Assembly (NCBI GenBank): GCA_944386455.1
Contig: CALXBC010000025.1
Coordinates: 1 to 36,207 of the forward strand
From: an uncultured Clostridia bacterium
Lineage (GTDB): Bacteria > Bacillota > Clostridia > Oscillospirales > Ruminococcaceae
DNA: 36,207 nucleotides
Direction: 5' to 3'
The translations under genes and the position numbers were made by a program. Below, one piece after another: positions 1 to 9,300 of this stretch (position 1 is its first letter; every line of letters begins with the position of its first letter). The notes beneath the pieces were generated by a model. That model was given only the letters and a program-made list of their open reading frames with translations, was not told where the DNA came from and did not search any database.

Positions 1-46
1 AATATATCAAGGAGTTTTTATTCTGTCCATAGCTAAAGCTCTTTTC

Positions 47-65
47 CCACTGGCAGAGCCAGTGG
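47..65 (-). other. Short perfect inverted repeat downstream of the GGGtGRT gene
   Basis: Arms of 8 bp (47-54 and 58-65) separated by 3 nt form a tight hairpin. It lies beyond the 83-124 hairpin when read from the minus-strand gene ending at 157. No clear U-tract follows on either strand, so its role as a second terminator is only a guess. Confidence 0.35.
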
Positions 66-82
66 TTGTCCTACGAACTGCA

Positions 83-124
83 AAGCCGGGGCTTTGGATA
101 TAAAGCATACCAAAGCCCCGGCTT
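83..124 (-). terminator. Hairpin, probable terminator of the IscU-like/GGGtGRT unit
   Basis: A perfect 15-bp GC-rich stem (83-97 with 110-124) with a 12-nt loop lies 32 nt beyond the GGGtGRT stop codon on the minus strand. The U-tract is poor, so it may be a non-canonical terminator or a 3'-stabilising hairpin. Confidence 0.5.
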
Positions 125-156
125 CTGAAAATCCTTATTTTATGCGGTTTCGCGCC

Positions 157-1155
157 TTATTTCAGCGCCTCGGACACCGCGACCGCGCAGGCAACGGTAG
201 CGCCAACCATGGGGTTGTTGCCCATGCCGATGAGGCCCATCATTTCCACATGAGCCGGCACAGAAGAGGAGCCTGCAAACTGTGCATCACCATGCATACG
301 GCCCATCGAATCTGTCAGGCCGTAGGAGGCAGGACCTGCTGCCACGTTGTCCGGATGAAGGGTACGTCCCGTACCGCCGCCGGAAGCAACGGAAAAATAT
401 TTTTTCCCGTTTTCGGTTGCCCATTTTTTATAGGTACCTGCCACAAGGTGCTGGAACCGGGTGGGGTTGGTGGAGTTTCCTGTGATGGAAACATCAACCT
501 TTTCCATCTTCATAACCGCAACACCTTCCAGCACATCGTTGCATCCATACACTTTAACGGCGGCTTTTTCTCCCTTTGAAAATGCCTTTTCTTCTACCAC
601 CTTTAAATCGCCGGTTGTGAAATCATAATCTGTTTTCACATAAGTGAAACCGTTGATTCGGGAGATAATATAAGCGGCGTCTTTGCCCAAGCCGTTGAGG
701 ATCACACGAAGCGGACGCTTTCTGGCTTTGTTCGCAGTTCTGGCAATACCGATTGCGCCCTCCGCAGCAGCAAAAGACTCATGCCCTGCCAAAAAGCAGA
801 AGCAGTCTGTTTCCTCTCTCAACAGCATCGCGCCCAGATTGCCGTGTCCCAGACCGACAGCACGCTGTTCGGCCACAGAGCCCGGTATGCAGAACGCCTG
901 CAGACCCTCGCCGATTGCCTCAGCTGCATCAGCAGCTTTGGTGATCCCCTTTTTCAAAGCAACAGCCGTACCAAGCGTATATGCCCAGACCGCATTTTCA
1001 AATGCGATCGGCTGTACGCCCTTGACAATATCTTCTACATTGATGCCTTTGGACAGACAGAAATCTCTGGCGTCCTCTAAAGTAGAAAAGCCATATTGAG
1101 CCAGACACTTTTCAATTTTCGGCATTCTTCTCTCTTTTCCTTCAAATTGAGCCAT
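157..1155 (-). CDS. GGGtGRT family protein
   Basis: This is a 332-residue protein carrying the family-naming motif GGGTGRT at about residues 259-265. It follows the conserved layout I know from clostridial members along its whole length, for example GLGHGNLGAML near 101-111 and GMGNNPMVGATVA near the C-terminus. I chose the ATG at 1155 because AAAGGA stands 9 nt upstream and family members begin MA-F. An ATG nine bases earlier sits almost on the ribosome binding site. The gene follows an IscU-like scaffold gene with a 26-nt gap, the usual partner for this family, so the two are probably co-transcribed. The biochemical function is not established; a role linked to iron-sulfur chemistry is inference from the neighbour. 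No signal peptide or membrane segment is visible. Confidence 0.93.
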   Translation of the reverse strand: MAQFEGKERRMPKIEKCLAQYGFSTLEDARDFCLSKGINVEDIVKGVQPIAFENAVWAYTLGTAVALKKGITKAADAAEAIGEGLQAFCIPGSVAEQRAVGLGHGNLGAMLLREETDCFCFLAGHESFAAAEGAIGIARTANKARKRPLRVILNGLGKDAAYIISRINGFTYVKTDYDFTTGDLKVVEEKAFSKGEKAAVKVYGCNDVLEGVAVMKMEKVDVSITGNSTNPTRFQHLVAGTYKKWATENGKKYFSVASGGGTGRTLHPDNVAAGPASYGLTDSMGRMHGDAQFAGSSSVPAHVEMMGLIGMGNNPMVGATVACAVAVSEALK

Positions 1156-1181
1156 TCTATTCATTCCTTTCCGATCTCAAA

Positions 1182-1874
1182 TTATTCTTCGCGCGGATCA
1201 ATGTACTTTGCAGCCTCATCATAACGGCCGTAAGTACCAATATTTTTCTCATATGCAGCATTCGGCTCTACACCGTGGCGGATATCTTCCAGCATTTTGC
1301 CCAGGCGGACAAATTTATATCCGATTGCTTCATTGTTCTCGTCAACCGCAACGGAAAGGATATAGCCCTCTGCCATTTCCATATAGCGCACGCCTTTTTC
1401 CTTGGTGCTGAAAATGGTTCCAATCTGGGAACGCAGACCTTTTCCGAGGTCTTCCAGCCCTGCGCCGATCGGCAGGCCGTCCTCAGAAAAAGCAGTCTGG
1501 GTTCTGCCGTAGACCAGCTGAAGGAACAGTTCACGCATTGCAACGTTGATCGCGTCGCAAACCAAGTCTGTGTTCAGTGCTTCCAAAATCGTTTTTCCGG
1601 GAAGAATTTCACCCGCCATAGCTGCAGAGTGCGTCATACCGGAACATCCCAGCGTTTCCACCAGTGCTTCTTCGATCACACCGTTTTTGACGTTCAGTGT
1701 CAGCTTGCAGGTTCCCTGCTGGGGAGCGCACCAGCCCACACCGTGGGACAGACCGGAAATGTCTGTAATCTGATAAGCCTTCACCCATTTTCCTTCTTCC
1801 GGAATCGGGGCAGGACCGTGATTCGGGCCTTTTGTGAGAGGACACATTCTCTCAACTTCATGAGAATAATTCAT
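1182..1874 (-). CDS. IscU/NifU-like iron-sulfur cluster assembly scaffold protein
   Basis: The product has 230 residues. The middle part (about 60-130) resembles the IscU/NifU N-terminal fold: a Cys in LGCSGMTHSA (Cys77), then GKTI.EAL, then Cys106 in DLVCDAINVAMRE. Cys49 and Cys56 (CAPQQGTC) lie in the preceding strand region, so three cysteines are spaced as expected for cluster ligands. It is longer than classical IscU (about 130 residues), with an extra C-terminal region containing GLPIGAGLEDLGKG. The ATG at 1874 has AAAGGAG at good spacing; the frame stays open upstream to 1946 but without a comparable ribosome binding site. It is the first gene of a two-gene unit with the GGGtGRT protein. 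No cysteine desulfurase gene is in view, so the sulfur source is unknown. Confidence 0.85.
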   Translation of the reverse strand: MNYSHEVERMCPLTKGPNHGPAPIPEEGKWVKAYQITDISGLSHGVGWCAPQQGTCKLTLNVKNGVIEEALVETLGCSGMTHSAAMAGEILPGKTILEALNTDLVCDAINVAMRELFLQLVYGRTQTAFSEDGLPIGAGLEDLGKGLRSQIGTIFSTKEKGVRYMEMAEGYILSVAVDENNEAIGYKFVRLGKMLEDIRHGVEPNAAYEKNIGTYGRYDEAAKYIDPREE

Positions 1875-1992
1875 ATCGGTACTCCTTTCGGTTTTTGATA
1901 ACCATTTCATTTGTGAGGGCAATGCCAGCTTGTCCTCAATGCACACAGCTGCTATCCGTCAATAGGATTGCCAGAGCATGCCAACCTCATTC

Positions 1993-2021
1993 ATTATACT
2001 ATGATTTGAAAAAAATCGCAA
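1993..2021 (-). promoter_or_regulatory. Predicted sigma-A promoter of the IscU-like/GGGtGRT unit
   Basis: On the minus strand TTGCGA (2016-2021) and TATAAT (1993-1998) are 17 bp apart. The untranslated leader to the start at 1874 would be about 110 nt; I recognise no riboswitch in it. Confidence 0.6.
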
Positions 2022-2157
2022 GACTTTGTTTGTTATGAACTTAACGATTATTCGCTGAATTTATCAGAAACTATTAGGAAAACTGTCCGTATTGCATGCA
2101 GCTGCAAAAACAGAACTTTACTGTACAACAAAAAGCGGCATTTTTTTCTTTTTACTC

Positions 2158-2186
2158 TTTACAGATGTCAATTTCTGGTGTATAAT
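2158..2186 (+). promoter_or_regulatory. Predicted promoter of the pyr operon
   Basis: TTTACA (2158-2163) and TATAAT (2181-2186) are spaced by 17 bp, giving a predicted start near 2193, just upstream of the PyrR-binding leader. A 7-bp inverted repeat (2172-2178 and 2192-2198) brackets the -10 box. The stretch 2022-2157 between the two divergent promoters shows nothing I recognise. Confidence 0.75.
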
Positions 2187-2209
2187 AAATCCCAGAAAAT
2201 AATAGGCAA

Positions 2210-2241
2210 CCTTTAAGTTAGTCCCGTGAGGCTGACAAGGC
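2210..2241 (+). promoter_or_regulatory. PyrR-binding RNA element (anti-antiterminator)
   Basis: The leader contains AGTCCCGTGAGGCT followed by GACAAGG. This matches the conserved PyrR-binding loop (AGUCCnGnGAGGCU) and lower-stem sequence known from the Bacillus pyr attenuators. With UMP, PyrR stabilises this stem, which frees the downstream terminator to form. Only one copy is seen, ahead of pyrR itself. The alternative antiterminator probably uses the GCAAGCCGG segment near 2262-2270, which is complementary to the start of the terminator stem. Confidence 0.9.
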
Positions 2242-2313
2242 AGTCAACTTTGAATGGCAATGCAAGCCGGTGCGATCGTTCGCTTGGACCGGCAGACATT
2301 TTTGTATCAGGTC

Positions 2314-2353
2314 GGCTTTGCTTTGTGCAGCAGCACAGAGCAAAGCCTTTTTT
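2314..2353 (+). terminator. Attenuator terminator of the pyr leader
   Basis: A 15-bp stem (2314-2328 with 2333-2347, one G-U pair) with a 4-nt loop is followed directly by TTTTTT. It ends 38 nt before the pyrR start codon and would abort transcription when PyrR-UMP is bound upstream. Confidence 0.9.
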
Positions 2354-2390
2354 GTTGTCTTTTTCATTTTTTAGAAGAGGTGGGCCGGCA

Positions 2391-2912
2391 ATGAAGATCA
2401 AAACTGAAATTTTGGATGAAAAAGGGCTGAGTCGCTGTATCGCCCGCATCTCCTATGAGATCATTGAAAAAAACAAAGGCGCAGAAAATCTTTGTATTGT
2501 CGGCGTACTGTCCCGCGGCGGTGAGCTGGCAGCCCGTATTGCCGCCAAAATCGCAGAGGTCGAGGGGACCCGGGTCGCGGTCGGGCTGCTTGATATCACA
2601 CCGCACCGGGACGATCGAAAGGATGCCGGAACCGATTCCTCTGTTTTGAACTTCGATATCACCGGAAAAAGGATCATTCTGGTGGACGACGTGATCTATA
2701 CGGGACGAAGTGCGCGCGCCGCGATCGATGCCATTATGGAGCGAGGCCGTCCGCAGAATATCCAGCTGGCTGTCCTGATCGACCGCGGACATCGGGAGCT
2801 TCCTATCCGGGCAGATTACGTCGGAAAAAATGTGCCGACCTCTGTGGATGAACAGGTAAAAGTGATGGTTAAAGAACGGGACGGGATGGATAAGGTGCTG
2901 ATATGCGAGTGA
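2391..2912 (+). CDS. pyrR: PyrR: pyrimidine operon attenuator, bifunctional with uracil phosphoribosyltransferase activity
   Basis: The product has 173 residues, near the usual size of about 180. The PRPP-binding signature IILVDDVIYTGRSAR is at about 96-109 and the SRGG loop at 41-44. PyrR binds the leader RNA to end transcription when UMP is high, and homologues also convert uracil and PRPP to UMP. The ATG at 2391 is preceded by AGAGGTGG; the longer open frame from 2226 runs through the attenuator hairpin and is not coding. First gene of the operon, directly behind its own PyrR site, so autoregulation is expected. pyrC starts 16 nt after it ends. Confidence 0.95.
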   Translation: MKIKTEILDEKGLSRCIARISYEIIEKNKGAENLCIVGVLSRGGELAARIAAKIAEVEGTRVAVGLLDITPHRDDRKDAGTDSSVLNFDITGKRIILVDDVIYTGRSARAAIDAIMERGRPQNIQLAVLIDRGHRELPIRADYVGKNVPTSVDEQVKVMVKERDGMDKVLICE

Positions 2913-2928
2913 AAGGCTGGAAAACGCA

Positions 2929-4203
2929 ATGGAAAAAACGATTCTGATCAAAAACGGGCGTTTGGTTGATGCCCGGATGGATACAACCGGAGACATTTTA
3001 GTCAGAGACGGAAAAATTGCTAAAATTGCACCTGAAATCAAGGAGCAGGCGGATACCATGATCGATGCATCGGGACTGGCAGTTCTGCCCGGTCTGGTCG
3101 ATATGCATGTCCATCTGCGCGATCCTGGATATCAGTACAAGGAGGATATCCTGTCCGGCTGTGAGGCTGCGGCGGCCGGCGGTGTCACCTCGGTTGCCTG
3201 CATGCCGAATACCTCTCCGGTTAATGACAATCCGGAAGTGATCGACTACATCCTGCTGCGGGCCAGGCATGCAAAAGCCAGAGTCTATCCTGTCGCGAGT
3301 ATTACCAAGCGAATGGAAGGAGAAGAACTCAATAATTTTTCCCGCTTGAAACAGGCAGGCGCCGTAGGGGTCAGTGACGACGGGCGTCCTGTAGAAAGCC
3401 GAAGCATCATGAAAGAAGCGCTTTGCCGCGCCCAGGCAGCCGGGCTGCTTCCGATTTCACATTGTGAAGACCTTTCCATTATCAACGGCGGCATTATCAA
3501 CCAGGGAAAAATATCAGAACAGCTTGGCGTCAAAGGGATGGACAGGCTGTCCGAGGACAGTATTACTCAGCGGGAAATCGATTTGGCCCGTGAAACAGGC
3601 TGTCCTGTCCATATAGCCCATGTCAGCACTGCCGGCGCCGTCGAAGCGGTGCGGCAGGCAAAGGCCGCCGGGGTAAAAGTGACCTGTGAGACCTGTCCGC
3701 ACTATTTTATGCTGACGGAAAAAGAACTGCTCAAACGGGATGCGGATTATCGGATGAATCCCCCGCTCCGGGAGGAAACAGACCGCATTGCTGTGGAACA
3801 GGGAGTTTTGGATGGAACGATCGACTGCATTGTAACAGACCATGCTCCTCACAGTGCGGGAGAAAAGGCAAATTTTGAAACGGCGCCCAACGGCGTCGTC
3901 GGGCTGGAAACCTCACTGGCAGCAACACTGACAGCGCTTTACCATACCGGAAAGCTGTCATTGCAGGATATCGTGCGGCTGATGTCAGAAGCGCCGGCCA
4001 AGCTGCTGAAAATAGAAGGCGGTGTTTTAAAAGAGGGCGCTGCAGCAGATTTGGCGCTGGTGGATTTGGACGAGCTTTGGACGGTCGAGCCGGAGAAACT
4101 GCACTCCAAGTCCAAAAACACTGTATTTAAAGGAAAATCCCTGCGGGGTAAGGTTAAAATTACGCTGCTGGATGGCAATATTGTATATTCTGACAACGAG
4201 TAA
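2929..4203 (+). CDS. pyrC: Dihydroorotase (type I, class I)
   Basis: The product has 424 residues, a normal length for the long bacterial dihydroorotase that cyclises carbamoyl-aspartate to dihydroorotate in the cytosol. The metal and substrate motif DMHVHLRDPG is at 58-67 (His60, His62, Arg64). Further metal-site histidines lie in PISHCED and PVHIAHVST, and the catalytic Asp sits in IVTDHAPHS. AAAGG stands ahead of the ATG. It is the second gene of the pyr operon, between pyrR and pyrF. pyrB (aspartate carbamoyltransferase), which often sits at this place, is absent, so its product must be encoded elsewhere. Confidence 0.95.
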   Translation: MEKTILIKNGRLVDARMDTTGDILVRDGKIAKIAPEIKEQADTMIDASGLAVLPGLVDMHVHLRDPGYQYKEDILSGCEAAAAGGVTSVACMPNTSPVNDNPEVIDYILLRARHAKARVYPVASITKRMEGEELNNFSRLKQAGAVGVSDDGRPVESRSIMKEALCRAQAAGLLPISHCEDLSIINGGIINQGKISEQLGVKGMDRLSEDSITQREIDLARETGCPVHIAHVSTAGAVEAVRQAKAAGVKVTCETCPHYFMLTEKELLKRDADYRMNPPLREETDRIAVEQGVLDGTIDCIVTDHAPHSAGEKANFETAPNGVVGLETSLAATLTALYHTGKLSLQDIVRLMSEAPAKLLKIEGGVLKEGAAADLALVDLDELWTVEPEKLHSKSKNTVFKGKSLRGKVKITLLDGNIVYSDNE

Positions 4204-4239
4204 CGCTGTTTACAAAAAACACAGAAAGGAAACAGAAAT

Positions 4240-5169
4240 ATGTCACTTGACCGTTTGCTGGAAAAAATTGCAGAAACCCAAAATCCGACCGTTGCGGGCT
4301 TAGACCCCAAGCTGGATTATGTGCCCGAATATATCAGACACGAATGCTTTGCCCGATATGGCAATACACTGGAGGCAGCAGCCCAGGCGCTTTTGCTGTT
4401 CAACAAGGGACTGATTGACGCGCTTTATGATATTGTGCCCGCTGTCAAGCCGCAGTGCGCTTATTATGAGATGTATGGCTGGCAGGGAATGAAAGCCCTT
4501 GCTGAAACCATGGAATATGCACATCAGAAAGGGATGTTCGTCATCACGGACGGGAAGCGCAACGACATTGGCACCACCATGGAAGCATATGCGGCAGGTC
4601 ATCTCGGAAGCATTGAAATAAACGGTCAGACCATTCATCCCTTTCCGGGAGACGCGCTGACGGTCAACGGTTATCTGGGAAGCGACGGGATCAATCCGCT
4701 GCTGAAAACCTGTCAGGCAGAAAACAAGGGGGTTTTCGTGCTGGTAAAAACGTCAAACCCCTCGTCAGGCGAACTGCAGGATCGGATGATGGACGGCAAA
4801 ACCGTCTATCAGGTCATGGGAGAGCGCTGCGAGGCATGGGGCGAAGCGCTGCCGGGAAAATACGGATACAGCGGTGTCGGCGCGGTGGTCGGTGCGACCT
4901 ATCCGAAGCAGTTGGAGCGGCTGCGCGGCTCTTTGCCGCATACCTTCTTCCTGGTCCCGGGCTACGGTGCCCAGGGCGGCGGTGCGTGGGATGTGGCCGG
5001 TGCGTTTGACCGCAACGGAATGGGCGCGGTCGTCAACTCCTCCCGCGGTATCATGTGCGCTTATCAAAAAGAGGGATGTCCGGAAACGGACTTTGCGGGA
5101 GCGGCACGCCGTGAGGCGCTGCGGATGAAAGCGGATATAACGGGGAAAATCGCCCCGATCAGATTGTAA
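4240..5169 (+). CDS. pyrF: Orotidine 5'-phosphate decarboxylase, long form (type 2)
   Basis: The product has 309 residues, the size of the long OMP decarboxylases rather than the 230-residue Bacillus type. It carries ITDGKRNDIGTT at 102-113, with Asp104, Lys106 and Asp109 forming the catalytic D-x-K-x-x-D array. The substrate-site segment VPAVKPQCAYYEMYG is at 66-80. It makes UMP from OMP, the last step of de novo synthesis. GAAAGGAAA precedes the ATG. It lies between pyrC and carA with gaps of 36 and 35 nt, inside the same PyrR-controlled transcript. Confidence 0.94.
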   Translation: MSLDRLLEKIAETQNPTVAGLDPKLDYVPEYIRHECFARYGNTLEAAAQALLLFNKGLIDALYDIVPAVKPQCAYYEMYGWQGMKALAETMEYAHQKGMFVITDGKRNDIGTTMEAYAAGHLGSIEINGQTIHPFPGDALTVNGYLGSDGINPLLKTCQAENKGVFVLVKTSNPSSGELQDRMMDGKTVYQVMGERCEAWGEALPGKYGYSGVGAVVGATYPKQLERLRGSLPHTFFLVPGYGAQGGGAWDVAGAFDRNGMGAVVNSSRGIMCAYQKEGCPETDFAGAARREALRMKADITGKIAPIRL

Positions 5170-5204
5170 TCAATTGCCTTTTCGGCAGGATGGGATGGTA
5201 AAAT

Positions 5205-6287
5205 ATGAAAAAAGGCACGCTTTTACTGGCAAACGGAGTAGAATTTGAAGGTGTCTGTTTTGGCGCCGAAGGAACGGTGATCGGAGAAGTTGTTTTTACG
5301 ACTTCTGCTGTTGGATATCAGGAGGCACTCAGCGATCCCGCCTATCACGGACAAATCCTGCTCCAGACGTTTCCGCTGATTGGAAACTATGGGACAAACG
5401 ACGAGGATTATGCCAGCGCATCCTGTCATGTGACAGGATACCTTGTGCGCGAGTGGTGTGATACACCGTCAAATTTTCGGATGCAGGATAATATCGATCA
5501 TTTTTTGAAAAAGCATGGCATCATCGGGCTTTGTGGGATTGACACCCGTCGCCTGACTCACATTCTGCGGGAGCAGGGCACCATGAACGGTGTGATCTTT
5601 TCTGGCGAGGCCGACAAAGCTGCCCTGCTGGAACAGCTGAAATCTCACAAGCTGGTTCGCCCGGCCGCGGATGTCGCGGTGAAAGAGCCCGTGTCCTATC
5701 CCGCCAAACAGGAAGCCTACAGGGTCGCCGTACTTGATTTTGGCTATGATCGATCGCTGGTCGCAGAGCTGAACCGCCGCGGATGCAGCGTAACGGTCTT
5801 CCCTGCTCTGACAACAGCAGAGCAGATCAAACAGCTCGGCATGGACGGCATTGTCCTCTCCGACGGTCCTGGGAATCCTGAGGACTACACAGATGAAGTC
5901 GCAAACATCAAGGAGATCACTGCACTTGGTCTGCCGATATTCGGCATCTCACTGGGACACCAGCTGCTGGCAATGGCGATGGGAGCAAAAACAAAGAAGC
6001 TGCTCCATGGACACCGCGGCGCCAGCCAGCCGGTCGTTGATCTCAGGCATGGACGCACCTATGTGACTGCGCAGAACCACGGCTATATTGTGGATAAAGA
6101 GAGCCTTTCTTCGGATGTCGGAACGGTCAGCTGTCTCAATGCTAACGACAAAAGCTGCGAGGGGATCGACTATCTTTCAATCCCGGCGTTTTCGGTGCAG
6201 TTCCGGCCAAATGTAATCCAGTACCGTTCGGCGCCGGAATCTGAATACGATCGTTTTGTGCAGATGCTTGCCAGAGAAAACGCTTGA
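5205..6287 (+). CDS. carA: Carbamoyl-phosphate synthase small subunit with a degenerate glutaminase site
   Basis: The product has 360 residues with the normal two-domain layout. The N-terminal CPSase small-chain domain is at about 1-140 (VGYQEALSDP, GLCGIDTRRLTHILREQGTM); the class I glutamine amidotransferase domain is at about 172-357 (LSDGPGNPED, TAQNHGY). The nucleophile elbow reads FGISLGHQ, so Ser249 replaces the catalytic Cys (Cys269 in E. coli). The usual QFHPE reads QFRPN, so Arg334 and Asn336 replace the catalytic His and Glu. The frame is intact and both flanking genes are normal, so this is not simple decay. By family knowledge such a subunit should not hydrolyse glutamine; human mitochondrial CPS1 also has Ser at the Cys position and uses ammonia. 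The subunit may persist for structural or allosteric reasons. PyrR control ties it to pyrimidine synthesis. Confidence 0.92.
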   Translation: MKKGTLLLANGVEFEGVCFGAEGTVIGEVVFTTSAVGYQEALSDPAYHGQILLQTFPLIGNYGTNDEDYASASCHVTGYLVREWCDTPSNFRMQDNIDHFLKKHGIIGLCGIDTRRLTHILREQGTMNGVIFSGEADKAALLEQLKSHKLVRPAADVAVKEPVSYPAKQEAYRVAVLDFGYDRSLVAELNRRGCSVTVFPALTTAEQIKQLGMDGIVLSDGPGNPEDYTDEVANIKEITALGLPIFGISLGHQLLAMAMGAKTKKLLHGHRGASQPVVDLRHGRTYVTAQNHGYIVDKESLSSDVGTVSCLNANDKSCEGIDYLSIPAFSVQFRPNVIQYRSAPESEYDRFVQMLARENA

Positions 6288-6322
6288 AAGCATTTGATTT
6301 TACCTGAAAGGAAGAAATAATC

Positions 6323-9300
6323 ATGCCGTTGAGATCAGATATCAAAAAGGTTTTAGTGATTGGCTCCGGCCCCATTGTTATTGGGCAGGCCGCAGAATTT
6401 GACTACGCAGGCACACAGGCCTGCCGCGCACTCAAGCAGGAGGGGCTTGAGGTTGTGCTGATCAACTCCAATCCCGCCACCATCATGACGGACAAAGCGA
6501 TGGCAGATAAAATTTATATTGAACCGCTGAATCTGGATGTTGTCAAACGCGTCATCGAAATTGAACGGCCGGACAGCGTGCTGTCTACCCTGGGCGGCCA
6601 GACCGGCCTGACGCTCTCCATGCAGCTGGCAGAAGAAGGCTTTCTCGATAAAATGGGGGTCAAGCTGTTGGGTGCAAATCCCGAAACGATACATCGTGCT
6701 GAGGACCGTCAGGCGTTTAAGGACACCATGGAGGAAATCGGCGAGCCCTGTATCCCGTCCAAAGTTGTAGAAACTGTTGAAGACGCAGTCTCCTATACAG
6801 AAGGAACCATCGGCTATCCGGTCATCATTCGTCCGGCCTTTACCCTCGGCGGTACCGGCGGCGGCATTGCCCATAACCGTGAGGAACTGAAGGAAATTGC
6901 CGGGATCGGCCTTCAGCTTTCCCCCATTACACAGGTGCTGGTCGAAAAATGTATCAGCGGCTGGAAAGAGATCGAGTTTGAAGTCATCCGCGACCGCAAG
7001 GGGAATATCATCACGGTCTGCAGTATGGAGAACGTCGACCCGGTCGGTGTTCATACCGGAGACAGCATTGTTGTTGCACCCGCAGTCACGCTGAGTGCAA
7101 AGGAATATGATATGCTGCGGACTGCGGCGCTGAACATGGTATCCGCCCTGAAGGTCGAGGGAGGCTGCAACTGTCAGTTTGCACTGCATCCATCCTCAAT
7201 GGAGTATGCGGTCATTGAGGTGAATCCGCGGGTTTCCCGTTCTTCCGCGCTTGCATCCAAAGCTACCGGATATCCGATTGCCAAGGTGGCAACCAAAATC
7301 GCAATCGGATATACGCTGGATGAAATCCTGAATCAGGTTACAGGAAAAACCTATGCCTGTTTTGAACCGGCCATTGACTATCTGGTATTGAAGTTTCCGA
7401 AATGGCCCTTTGATAAATTTGTTTATGCAGAGCGCACGCTGGGAACCCAGATGAAGGCGACCGGCGAGGTTATGAGCATCGGCACCAGCTTTGAACAGTC
7501 GTTGATGAAAGCGGTGCGGGGCGCAGAGCTGGGGCTTGATACAATGAATCTGCCCGAGTATGCGGCTCTGACGGATGAGCAGGTTTATGAAAAGCTGCAT
7601 GACTGTGACGATCAGCGGATTTTTGCGGTGTTTGAGGCGCTGAAACGCGGGATTACACCGGAAAAAATCCATGAAATCACCATGATCGACAATTGGTTTC
7701 TTTATAAAATGCAGAATCTGGTTAAGCTGGAACAGCGTCTCAGTAATGAGCCTTTGACGGACGAGCTGTATAAACAGGCAAAGGACTTTGGCTATCTGGA
7801 CGGTACGATCGAGAAGATCAGCGGACAAACCATCGCACACAAGCGTTATGCCTCTTACAAAATGGTAGATACCTGTGCTGCCGAATTTGAAGCGGAAACG
7901 CCGTATTTCTATTCAACCTATGATGAGGAAAACGAAGCCAAAGAGTTTCTGGAGCGAAAAGGCAGCGGGAAAAAGAAGATTCTGGTATTCGGCTCCGGTC
8001 CCATCCGGATCGGACAGGGAATCGAGTTTGACTATTGCTCCGTTCACTGTGTCTGGTCGCTCAAGGAGCTTGGATATGAAGCCGTTATCTGCAACAACAA
8101 TCCTGAGACTGTCTCCACCGACTTTGATACCGGCGATCGCCTTTATTTCGACCCGCTCAACAAGGAGGATGTTTGGAACATCATCCAGACCGAACAGCCC
8201 GACGGCGTTGTTGTCCAGTTCGGCGGCCAGACCGCAATCAAGCTGACCAAATTCCTGAATGAAAAAGGCGTCAACATTCTGGGGACAGGTGCAGACAGCA
8301 TTGATGCGGCAGAAGACCGGGAACGGTTCGACGAGGTGCTGGAAAAGCTGCATATCCCTCGTCCAAAGGGTCACACTGTCTTTACGGAAGAAGAGGCAAT
8401 CAACGCGGCGAACGACCTGGGATATCCGGTCCTGATGCGTCCGTCCTACGTTTTGGGCGGACAGAACATGATTATCGCGCATTCTGACAAGGATATCACT
8501 GAATACATGGCGATCATTACTTCGCACAATATTGAAAATCCGGTGCTGATCGACAAATATATGATGGGCACCGAAGTGGAAGTCGACGCGATCTGTGACG
8601 GCACAGACTATCTCATCCCCGGCATTATGGAACACATCGAGCGGGCAGGTATCCACTCCGGCGACTCGATCTCTGTCTATCCGGCGCGGACACTCTCTGA
8701 CAAAATCAAGAAAACCATTATTGATTATACAGGAAAGCTCGCCATGGAGCTGAAGGTCATCGGTCTTGTCAACATCCAATATGTTGTTTATAACGACGAG
8801 GTATATGTGATTGAGGTCAATCCGCGCTCGTCCCGCACGGTTCCCTATATCAGCAAGGTGACCGGGGTTCCGATGGTGGATCTTGCAACCAAAATCATGC
8901 TGGGCGCTACTTTGAAGGAGCTCGGATATCAGGGCGGTCTTTATCCCGACGCCGGTTATGTAGCGGTCAAGGTCCCCGTCTTCAGCTTTGAAAAGCTGCA
9001 TGACGTCGATACGCATCTGGGCCCGGAAATGAAGTCAACGGGCGAAGTGCTGGGCATCGCCAAAACGCTGGACGAGGCACTCTACAAAGGGCTGGTGGCT
9101 GCCGGCTATAAAATGAAGAAAAAAGGCGGCGTGTTTATCACGGTACGCGACACCGACAAGCAGGAAATCATTGCAGTGGCAGACAAGTTCTCTCAGATGG
9201 GATTTGAGCTGTATGCAACCGCCGGGACCGCCAACACGTTAAATAAAAATATGATAGCAGCCAATGTGGTGCGAAAAATTTCGGAAGATCCGGCAAACAA

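Noticed and set aside
2226-2390. N-terminal extension of PyrR to an upstream ATG
   Set aside because: The extension would be encoded by the attenuator leader and terminator hairpin; PyrR homologues start at the position chosen here.
6353-7189. 278-codon minus-strand open frame inside carB
   Set aside because: Same situation: antisense shadow of the first half of carB, without ribosome binding site or family motifs.
7913-9016. 367-codon minus-strand open frame inside carB
   Set aside because: Antisense to a fully conserved carB; its protein has no recognisable family pattern, and codon structure follows the carB frame.
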